From assembly GCA_032622095.1 (NCBI GenBank), contig CP136068.1:51392443-51456442 (forward strand): DNA of 64,000 nucleotides, written 5' to 3'. Made by a program: the position numbers and the translations under genes. A model generated the notes under the pieces. It saw nothing but the letters and a program-made list of their open reading frames with translations, searched no databases and had not been told where the DNA came from. The stretch comes from Siphonodentalium dalli (lineage: Eukaryota > Mollusca > Scaphopoda > Gadilida > Siphonodentaliidae). Below are positions 13,801 to 25,800 of this stretch, piece after piece. Positions within the stretch are counted from its first letter, which is position 1. The number at the start of each line of letters is the position of its first letter.

Positions 13801-16800
13801 TAATAAGTTATAGAATAACGGATACAATTTGCATTGAAATGTAACTTTCCGTGGTGTTGAAGAAATTCGCGGTAACAACATGTCTAATAAAATTATCAAT
13901 AAGCGAGCGCAATAAATTCGCTGCTAATTACGCCCTGTTGTCTACCTTGACGTTACATTTGAGGGCTGTCCCGGGCAACGTCACAGGTACCCGTTAAACA
14001 CGTCAAATCACGTCATTGAGGGTTAAAGAGTTAAACATTCTATCAAATCACGTCATTGAGGGTTAAAGAGTTAAACATTCTATAACAATTTTTATTATTT
14101 TTTTTAAATATTTTTTAACAATTTTATCATTTCGTATTATTTTTTCGTACATTTTTTATCATTTTGAATCATTAATTCATAATATTCTTTAACAATTTTT
14201 GATTAATTTTTTTCATTTTTTCTTACATTCTTTAACAATTATAAAAAATAACTTAAAATTTGTTAAGCCAATGCATTCTTTGAGAGCTCAGTGAGAGTGA
14301 GAACTTTCCAATGAATGGCAACAAGCCATATTTCCGACTAAATCCTGAAAAGTTACCCATAATTCTGCTGTGGTTAAGGAGTCGATTATTTAGGGTATTA
14401 CTGTAAATGTAGTCCTTCCTGTCTGCCTAATTAATAAGGGGAAAGACATTCAAAAATGAAATCAAATGAAATATACTTTTTTTATACAAATAAAACAGTG
14501 AAATCATTGAATTATTAAGTTACTATTGGATGTACTCGGCATTGTCTCCACCCTAATGAAGCACATGTAAAACAGTACACAGCAGACTCGGCATGACTCA
14601 ACAACTGTGGTATTAATGTAAATGGTAAAGTGATTAGAGACTCACGTGATTAACCCTTTTTATACTAAATACTCATTGGCAAGTAGTTATCCCTAATGAG
14701 ATGTCCAGATAATATGGTCAACAAATGATTGTTTAACTTATTGTCTGAATATTCCCCTCCATTAAATAGGACTCATTGTGTACTTGTATTATCTGTTGTC
14801 TGCTTATTTTCCCTGAAAACTCCTCCAAATGAATAATAGACCATTCCAATCCAGGGACCAGCCTTGTAGTTTCAAATTGGGAGAAGTCACTTCCAAGCCT
14901 TGAAATAGTGAGCCTGTCATTTGCAGAATGAGGTCCCCAGAGGGTGAATTTAGTTATGCTACCCTGCAGAGTGGGCTAGCATCACCAAATTCACCCTCTG
15001 GGAACCTCATTCTGCTGAGGTGTAAGCAGAATGAGGTCCCCGAAGGGTGAATTTGGTGATGCTAGCCCGCTATGCGGGGTAGCATAACTAAATTCACCCT
15101 CTGGGGACCTCATTCTGCAAATGACACACACTATTTCAAGGCTTGGAGAGAAGTCATAAAGGCTGAAGTTCAATTTATATTCCAACATCAGCCTTCTATG
15201 ATATAGTAAGAATTATACACAATACAAGAGCCCATTTATAAAAACCACTAGCTTTTGCAGTGGCCTGCACCCCCTGCAAAAATGGGCCATCTTACAGAGC
15301 CTTTATTCAGTGATGGCCCCTGTGTATGCTTAGCGCAGATTTTGATCATTTAAACATTTTGATCTTTAAATAATTTTTTTTTTTTTAGTTTGAGCTTTTT
15401 GCTCGATTTAACAAAACAATATTTTTAAAAAAATTAAATTAATTTTTTTTTAGATCAAAATTGTGGATAACATATGCAAGTATACCCCAAGTCACCACAA
15501 CAAATTTTGTTGAAATTGGTCCAGGGGTCTGGGAGAAAAATCGCAGACAGACAGATCCTACTCTTTTATATATATATAGATTATAATGAATGAATTTTAG
15601 ATTATTATAATCAGGAAATGGCGAAATGCACTGCTGTTTTGACATTTGCATACTTGTATATGAGAGAGAAGTTACTTCTCCCCAGGACTAAAATAGGGAG
15701 ATGTGGCCCAAATTGGATAGAAAATATTCCCCGTCACCTTCTAGGCTGGTCTCTGTCCCGGTCTATACTTTTATAGCTGAGTGGGAGAATAACCATTTAG
15801 TATAGAAAGGGTTTTAAAGTGTTATAAAAACTATCAATTATTTTGTTATCATGCTTGACTGAAAATAATTAATATATGGGCAATTCAGAGACAAAGGCAC
15901 AATATTATTTCACAGCTGTGATTCAATTGCCATGATAGCTTCAAGTGAAACCACCTCCTTCATCCTGGTGTATATAGTTATATGAGGTGAAAGCAAGAAA
16001 CACAGAATTGAAGCTCAAATTCAAACGTGTGAATAAATTCTGTTGATGGTTGACTTACTGAAAATAATTAATATAAGAGTAATTTGCCGGTGTCATGTAT
16101 AATTCAGAAACAAAATCATGACTGGCTCATATAAGAGTAATTTGCCGGTGTCTCAGGGTGTCTTATGTATAATTCAGAAACAAAATCATGACTGGCTCAT
16201 ATAAGGGTAATTTGCCGGTGTCTTATGTATAATTCAGAAACAAAATCATGACTGGCTCATAACCTATAAGTAAGTAAGTAATGCTTTATTCTCTGTCATT
16301 ATATATAGAACATTTCATTAATGTTGATCCATGTCGGCTGTCAATAGTGCTTAATGAAATGCATTAAAAAAATCCACATGTCGTTCAAATATTTTGGGCT
16401 GGCTGTATCCTCATTGCAAGTTTAGAAAGGAAATCACATTCCTTATCAGTTGATCAGATTAGAACAAAGATTATCTGCATTCAGCAGGTCAATGCAATGA
16501 TCCCCTTGGTGCATATCAGACCGGATTAGTGCCTTGTGTACTAATCCCTGATTATAAGCCTAATCCCCTGATTTGACCACTAACTAGTTCGTCAGAACAA
16601 ACAGCATTCAGTAATTTGAGTTAGTGCTGTTGTGACAGGATGGCATATATCTGTGTAATGTCGCATTGTATGGAGTAGTGGATTTATAGGTTGTTTTCCT
16701 CTCTCCAGTTTACGTATATTGGACATTATGTGTGATAGCCTTCATAATGTGAGAATCCTTTCCACGTTTTCTTTTTGAATATGCTTATCTTTTGAAATAT

Positions 16801-19800
16801 TGAATATATATGTTTATGCAGCTTTATTATGGTATTATTATTATATTGAGCATATTTGCCTGTGCAAAATTAAAAAGATAAGCAAATTTATGTTTTTGTT
16901 GTATAATTAGCTAAGAAGTTAATTTCTATTGATATTTAAAAGTCATCTTATTATTTCTCGATATCATGAAGTTTGAGTTTTGCAAGAAATAATTCTTTTT
17001 ATCTATTATATATTTTGGAACTTCTGTGTCTATGTATTTATGTATGCATGTATGTGTGTTATTGACTCGAAAACTGCTTGACCGATCCGATCAAATTTGG
17101 TATGTAGGCCTACTTTGATTCTGGGAACAATATGGGCAGGTCCAATTTCACGTGCGACCATGACCTTGCTCATATATGCTCATATAGGCATGTTTCTGGA
17201 CCGTTAGAACATTATTTTCTTTCTCCCTAATACTTTTCTTTATTCGCCCAGTATTGTTCAACGTTGTCACTTTGAATTAGTAGATCAATCTCTCATTGTC
17301 AATAGTTTTCTTCTCAATAGTTTTTTTTCTTTCTCCTAATACTTTTCAATGTTATTTTTTCTTTCTCCTGACACTTTTCAACGTTTTTTGCTCAGTATTG
17401 TTCAACGTTGTCACTTTGAATTAGTAGATCACAAAGAAATCCCTAAATAGCCCGGACAAAGTCGGGCATATCAGCTAGTTATTGTCTATTTAGAAGCTTC
17501 TGAGCTTTTCATTTTGCTTCCATTTGAAAAAAATATTATGTTATTGGTTTGTCTGTTCATCCTTTTTTGGTTTCCTTGATCTAACTAGTGGAATAATTGA
17601 TCGATATTGAATTATACACTACATCACTGCCTGTTCTACAATACCAAACTGATGTTTTCAGTATTACACATGCCACACCGAAGAAGAATGTGCCAGTATA
17701 CCCTCATGGTCAGTTGGTTATGTGAAAAAAGGCATTTAAATATTGGCAATAAAATATTTGTATCAAGTTCAGTGTGTTAAATAGTCACACGAGAATACAC
17801 ATAAAATTCAGTTGTCATTTAAGCCCCATTGTTTGCCAAAACTAAGTATTTATTGATTTCTTAACAATAACTCTGTTCTATTCAAGATAATAATAATACC
17901 CTGTTGAGATTCATGTCATGTTCCAATTTCTGCCGTGCCTACAATTTTTTAAGATTTATAACTGTCTATTCATCAAAAGGGTCTTTCTATTCTGACTATT
18001 AGGTCACTGGTTAGTGAAGTGGGACCTGTTTTAGGTTTAGTTTAGAATTTGATTTTAGCAATAATTATTCCACCTTCCTAAAGATATGCAATTCTATAAA
18101 CAGAGTACAGCCATTATAGTAATTTATTCTCAGTATAATGAGATACGAGAAAGGAGTCACTAATAAGTGATACCAGTTCTTGTCCTCCAATACAATCCAT
18201 TGTCTCAATAATAAAACCTCACTTTATTCCACGATTGTCATGAATATGTATTTAGACAAATAAATTTGCTTAAACTAAACTAACAAATTATATGAGATGA
18301 AACATTGGTGTTGGACAACAACCCATGGCATGTTATATGAAGATCTCTCGCTGGAATTGGTAGTGGTGACTCAGTCAGCAAGATGCACTGCCCATTACAT
18401 TGCCATAAATCAACCTTTCAGCAATGACTACGCTGTTTTCATTTTCTGCAAACACAGATTTGTGTTCCTCACAATGAGAGGGTTATCTGGGAAAGTTTGT
18501 CAGTTTCGTAGGTCATATAATTTTTATACCCCCACTTTCGAAGAAAATGGGGGGTATACTGGATTGACTGCGTCCGTCCGTCCGTCACGCTTTCTCTGTC
18601 CGTTTGTCCGTCCGTCCGTCCGACCTCATAACTCGAACAAATATGAACCGATTTCAATAATTTTTTGTATGCAATCTCCTTAGGACGGTCTCTCCGCATG
18701 ATGCTAATTGCGGTTTGGTCCGACTTTTTTATTAAAGTTACGCCTCTTTTTCGACTTATTTTGACTTAGAAAATCCTGTCCGACTTAATAACTTTAACAA
18801 ATATGAACCGATTTCAATAATTTTTGGTATACATGCTTCTCACAATACCCTCTCTACATGATGCGGCTAGGGATTGGCTCAGACTGTTTTTCGTAATATT
18901 ACACCTCATTGTTACTTGGGGAATATAAACAATATAATTTGTTACTTAGGTTATATAAACAAAATAGTTTCTTAATTAGGTCATAGGAAAAAAAATACAG
19001 CGAATATTTTTTTCAAAAAGATGAGGGAGGCAGATACTTTTATTTATTATACGCCCAACAGTGAATTATAGAAAAAAACGCGTTTAGATAAATATCGATA
19101 TCACCCAGAAGGGGATATAGAAGAATATACTTTCACACTAGCTTGCGCGTGCGACCGATTCACTTGCGAGTACCAATACTGTTTCCTGTTTGTACTATTG
19201 AAGAAGGTCAAAGTGAAAGAACCCATTGTAATATTCTAAATTATATTATATTCACTGATACAGTTATAATTAAAATCTATTTTATGTTGAAATTCGACAT
19301 ATTTATGGCCGAAATAAAGGGAAGAATACGGAAACTATATTTTTATATTCTGCGGATGGTGAAGTAGCATTGTGAGAACAGGCATCGATCAGCTGATGGC
19401 TTCAAAAAGTATGCATCGATTGAAGACGATTGTGATATAATTTAACGTCGTAAGTGGTGAATTTCTTTGGAAATGCGTATAATAAAAAGAATATCTAGTG
19501 TTTTTTTAGTGGATACCGAAAAATACGTCATTCGTGACCGCGACAAATGTTTATTTTCGCTCGCGACAAGCCGCTCGCGAAAATAAACATTTGTCTCGCT
19601 CACTCATGACATATTTTTCGGTATCCACTCAAAAACACTAGATATCCTCTATTTATTTCTAATTATTTTTGTGACGAGGCAGGTATATATTTATAATATT
19701 TTCTTGAGCCCCAGAGACACTAAATATTGGCAATTTACAGAATCAGTACTGGTAGCAATGATGTCTATCACCTTGTAATAATAGTGTGGATGTAGAATAT

Positions 19801-22800
19801 TACTAATGAAGACATGGGAACGACATCCATAAACTACTAACCCCAGTCTCTAAATGAGGACTAGTATCAAACTTCATCAGGGTTGGTGTTTATATGCATT
19901 ATATACATGTACCTGTACATACTTCTATATAAAACAGTGGCTTCTTAGATGGTGTTTATATGCATTATATACATGTACCTGTACTTCTATATAAAACAAT
20001 GGCTTCTTAGATGGTGTTTATATGCATTATATACATGTACCTGTACTTCTATATAAAACGGTGGCTTCTTAGATGGTGTTTATATGCATTATATACATGT
20101 ACCTGTACTTCTATATAAAACAATGGCTTCTTAGATGGTGTTTATATGCATTATATATATCTACCAGTATTGCTATATAAACAATGGCTTCTTATATGGT
20201 GTTTATATGCATTATATACATGTACCAGTATTTCTATATATAACGGTGGCTTCTTAGATGGTGTTTATATGCATTATATACATGTACCTGTACTTCTATA
20301 TAAAACAGTGGCTTCTTAGATGGTGTTTATATGCATTATATACATGTACCTGTACTTCTATATAAAACGGTGGCTTCTTAGATCGTGACTTAGATAACAT
20401 TAGTTCAGCTTGTCTTGTCAAATTTTGCCATGCAGACTTCTGTCAGATGAATAGAAAATGGCAATATTTATATATTTACTTCTTTATGGCAGGTCATAAA
20501 TATGCTTCAGGGGCACGTTTTTTTGGAGACGAGGCTTTACCTGATAAACAAACTATTTTGTTTTCCACCAATGTATTCTCTTATATATGCGAGTCTCCCA
20601 GGATAATGCATTGGCCTAACCAATATTTACCCTGACCTTGTAATCTAGTGCGTTCTCTTATATATGCATATAGACTAGCATATATACTAGTAAGAGAATG
20701 CACTGGCACAGGATCTTTAATACTGCACCAGCGCTACTCCCATCATGAAAGGGTTAAAGGTACCGCCAATCAAATCTTTTTTTCTTTTTTTTTTTAGATA
20801 AAGATGAGCTACGAGATGAGCTCGAGGTAAAACATGCCACAGAACTCACCAAAATCCGGAAACAGTACGAGGACCACATCAGTGATCTGGAGAAAGCTTT
20901 CACTGAAAAAATAGAGCGAATCAAGAATAAATATCATCTGGAAGCAATTGAAGGTAAAAACAGGTTAACACCTATTGTTGAAGAAGACGGAGAACGAGGC
21001 ACTGTGATATCTGATGACGATAGTTCTGCTACGTTCAATGACTATGAGATAAATCGCAATCTGGATGAAATAAAAGAACAGCTTGTGGAGAGAAATAAGA
21101 CAATTGTTGATCTTGAGGCAGAGGTCAACGTAAAGGTCGCTGAAAAAGAGATTGTTGTGCGCAAACTTGAGCAGCGTCTTTCAGAAAAAGAGGACAGACT
21201 GTCGATGCTCGAGAATCAAATAAAATTGGCAGAGTTAGATCTTGAGTCGACGTGTAAACAGTATAGAAATAGCGAACAGGAGATATCTTCACTCAAAGTG
21301 AGGCTTGATTCTGCCGAGGAGACTCTCATTATCGACACAAATGAACCTGATTCAATCGTGAATATAATCAACGCAAAAGATGGCAAAGTGGACATTGATG
21401 AGATAGCTCATAAAATGAGTAACTATACGATCGAAATCGAGGAAGGTTTACGTCGCGAGGATGTTCTAAAGAAACACATTGAGGAACTCCAGCATATTCA
21501 CGAAACTCAACTCGACGAGCTTAAACAGGATTTAGAGCACGAGTTTAAAGTTGAGTTAGAAAGCATGCAATCTGAACAGAAAGTACAGTTGGATATAGAA
21601 ATTCAGAAGGTGAATTCAGAGTTATCACAAAGTTTCCGTCAGGATATCGTTGAAGGTAATATTGACGAGGAGTTACATGAGATTCTTGTGGATAAGTTCT
21701 CTAGTGCTGTTCCAGTAGAAGCACCAATGACGGCGTCACAAAGTTTGAGGTCAGAGTCATCCCCTACAACGGAAGCTTCTGTTTCTAAATCAGACAGTTT
21801 TGCTCAAGGTGATAGTTCTGGTGAAAGTGTTCAAATGGAACTAAGTTTAACAATACTGCAAGAGAGACTGAACGACTCAGAGCAGAAGTATTCCAATCTA
21901 ATCGAAGGTTTGTTTAACCTACAGTAATGCTCTAATTAATCGACTCCTTAACCACAGCAGAATTATGGGTAACTTTTCAGGATTTAGTCGGAAATATGGC
22001 TTGTTGCCATTCATTGGAAAGTTCTCACTCTCACTGAGCTCTCAAAGAATGCATTGGCTTAACAAATTTTATGTTATTTTTTATAATTGTTAAAGAATGT
22101 AAGAAAAAATGAAAAAAAATAATAAAAAATTGTTAAAGAATATATGAAATAATGATTCAAAATGATAACAAATATACGAAAAAATAATACGAAATGATAA
22201 AATTGTTAAAAAATAAAAAAAAAATAATAATAAAAATTGTTATAGAATGTTTAAAGAAAAATTATTAAAAAAATGGTAAAATTTATTAAAGAATGCAAGA
22301 AAAATTTATAAAAACAAGCCATATTTCCGACTAAATCCTGAAAAGTTACCCATAATTCTGCTGTGGTTAAGGAGTCGATTAATTAGAGCATTACTGTATG
22401 TCAACTCTTTCTATACTAATTTGTCAATGATGAGTAGTTATCTCGTAGGAAAAATGTTCACATAATAAGTTCAACAAAACAAACTTAGGTCTTATCTGAA
22501 CATTTCCCAGCAATTAATAGGATTCCTTCAGGGCTTTCTGTTGTCTGTCGTCTGCTCATATTTTCTGAATGTATCCCTCCAGATGAATAATAGACCCCTC
22601 CGTTTATTACTAAATGGGAGAATCCAATTAGTATAGAAAGGGGTTAAGTAAGATATTCAGTTAATATAAGCAGACAGCAGGCAGGGAAACACTATGGATT
22701 CCACAGGCCTAATGCTGTTTGTTGAACTGATGACCTGAACATTTCCTACAAATGAGTGAATAAAGTAGGTCCCTATTTGTGAATATCCAGCAAATATTGA

Positions 22801-25800
22801 ATACAGGTTAAATGAAGATATTCACGTTTTTAATTGCAATGATCTTTTTATATTATAATTGTAACAAAGATCATAACTCAAGAGCACCTTCAGATATATC
22901 TCTCAAATTTTGACCACAGAAACTTCATGTTGTGGATCGTTAGTTGTAATTCTTAGCACTCCACTCAAGATCATATGTTTGTTATAAGATCATATATATA
23001 TATGCAAGCCTTGAAATAGGGTGTCTGTCATTTGCAGAATGAGGTCCCCAGAGGGTGAATTTAGTGATGTGGGCTAGCATCACCAAATTCACCCTCTGGG
23101 ACCTCATTCTGATTACACCTCAGCAGAATGAGGTTCCCAGAGGGTGAATTTGGTGATGCTAGCCCACTATGCGGGGTAGCATCACTAAATTCACCCTCTG
23201 GGGACCTCATTCTGCAAATGACAGACACCCTATTTCAAGGCTTGCATATATATTTGTTGTAAGATCAAATATGTTTGTTGTCAGTATAAAAAATAATATT
23301 GATTTGAAAACTGCAGGTCTGCAAGATTGGGAGAGTTTGGATCCAGAGGTTGAAGAATTGCTGAAAGATCGAATGGATATGCAAGTCGAGCTGTCAAAGA
23401 ATTTATTAGAGCAGGAATATGAAGATAACTTCAAGGCTCAACAGGTCTATATACATTTATATTATTATTGATTCAGTTAACTCTTTCAGTGCCAGGGGCC
23501 TAATTTACGGTCTGTTGAGTGCCAGGGCCGATAACATCAGGCACTGAAAGAGTTAAAGAATATAAGAAAAAATTATTAAAATTGTCAAAAAATAAAAAAA
23601 AATAATAACAAATGATGAAAATTTGTTAGGCCAATGCATTCTCTTATATATGCGAGGCGACCTATGGTCGACTCGCATATATAAGAGAATGCATTGGCAC
23701 AGGGTATATGGGTTGATACAAAAATCGGACTTGGCACTGAAAGGGTTAATCAGATAAACTTCTTAGTTGGCATTGGATGATCATTATCACATAAAATTAT
23801 TTCTCAAAATTCTTGTTTCTCAAATTGTATCTGCAGATAATTTGTGACGAAACCCACATGATAAAACTTAGTTTGTTGATTTGTGTAATACTATCAAAAG
23901 CTCAGGGCCCTACGAATATTCAAGATTTGATTGATGTTGATACCACCTGTATGATTCGATACCAAATCGGACCCCCGCTTTGATTATTATTGAATATCCA
24001 ATATGCCCTCTTCCTTGACGCATTATTACAGATTTTGCACAGGGCGATGATGAAATATGAATAAAGCATGTACGATACTTTTTGTTACATGTGCGATCCG
24101 TTATATTTTCTGTGGTTGATTTACTTATGTAACATCAAAAACGTGCATAATTGCAATCTGCTGACGGGCCTAGCATTTGATTTTGGTTATGATACCCACT
24201 TCTCTTAACGAGTATGTATGTGCCCTATTTTTGCGAAGTGGGTGTTAACCCTTTGAGTGCCAGGTCCGATTTTTTGTATCAACCCATATACCCTGTGCCA
24301 ATGCATTCTCTTATATATGCGAGTCGACCATAGGTCGCCTCGCATATATAAGAGAATGCATTGGCCTAACAATTTTTTTTTTTTTACAATTTTAATAATT
24401 TATTCTTATATTCTTTAACAGACTTATTTTGTAGGTTTAGGGCCGATGAGATCGGCCCCTGGCACTCAAAGGGTTAAAATATCACGATGAGTCTTCTTCT
24501 TGGGCTAGCTACAGCATAGTGACATCGTATACCGAACGTTAATCGTCAGTATGGCAGACCCCATATCTATAGGGTTGACAACAGACTCCCTTTGATATGA
24601 TCATTCTGTTTGGACAGTAATATTCCAAATGTTCATTATAAATGATAAAATTTTGCACACTGAATTTTGCTTGTATATTGTAAATTGAAACATTTAATTC
24701 AGTGAGGCCACACAAAATCAATTTCCCATTTCCGCATGCTCGCGGAACCCATACAAAAGCTAACTTTCTGTATTCATATACAAATGGAGCTATGGTCAAT
24801 GCAGCTATTTTTGATTGGGATGGTTCTTAAACTGTAAAATCTTTAGCACCACTATTCTTTAGCCTTCAATAATTTCAAAGGTTTGTTCATTCTAACCAAA
24901 GAGTAACTCTAATTACCATTTCAGAAAAATTTCATTGAAAAACATCGTCGCATGATGGACAGTTTCACAGAGAGCAGGGAGGCTGACGCTGAGAAAATCA
25001 AAGAATTACATGAAAAAGAAATGGATGATCTCAGGTCTTCTCTTGACGATGAACATAACAAAAATCTGGAATCAGAACTGGACAACCTTAGAAAATCTTT
25101 GACTGAAGAGTTAAGTTCGAAACATCAATCAGAAGTTAAGAATATCAAAATAAAATTAAGTGATGATTTCAATAGAAAACTGAGGTTTCTGGAGGATTCT
25201 CGGACTGATCGTGATGACACGTCATATCTGTCTCTTGCCATTGATACTGGTGCTATTAATGACACTTCACAAGATATAGATGTCAGCCTAAGTGATGTTT
25301 CATTCGATGACCGCAAGATTCATGAACTTGAGAGTTCTATTAAGGAAAAGACTGACTTGATCAAGAAGCTTGGTGATACGGAAAGTGAGAAAGAGAGGAT
25401 TAAAGTTCTGCTGGAGTCTCATGAAAGTGAAATAGAAAAACTGGTGGCTTCGTATGAAGAGAGATTTACTAAGATGCAAAGAGGTTAGTTTGTAGGTATA
25501 TTGTGCACATGGCGTTGATTTAATTTGAGAAAAGTATTTATTGTAATTTGCTACCTTTAATACTCATTTTTTAGTTTTGCGCAGTACAATTTTTCGCTCA
25601 GTTTTGAATTTGTGCACCTTGCTGCCTGAATTCAAAACTGACTTAAATATTTTCCAAAAAGCCTAACTAATAACTAGTAACTAATAACTGTTTCAGTTCT
25701 TAATCATTCTGGAGGCGGTGAACATAATGACAGCCGTGCCCAGAGAGTTGACGGTCATCACGATGGTCATTTACACTGAGTATATAGAACATGAATGCAT

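Larger units (their letters stand above)
14651..15811. mobile_element. TTAA-type MITE, family D, split by a hAT MITE and a Helitron
   Basis: The left end TTAACCCTTTTTATACTAAA and the right end TTTAGTATAGAAAGGG pair with each other and with the intact family D copies at 22401 and 55592. Insertions at 14890-15148 and 15248-15580 account for the extra length. Confidence 0.65.

Noticed and set aside
18297-18683. 128-codon + strand frame
   Set aside because: The second half runs into a TATACCCCC-type dispersed repeat; composition is not protein-like and there is no splice support.
19891-20385. Regularly spaced repeats resembling a CRISPR array
   Set aside because: Units are contiguous 62-bp repeats without unique spacers, in an animal intron.
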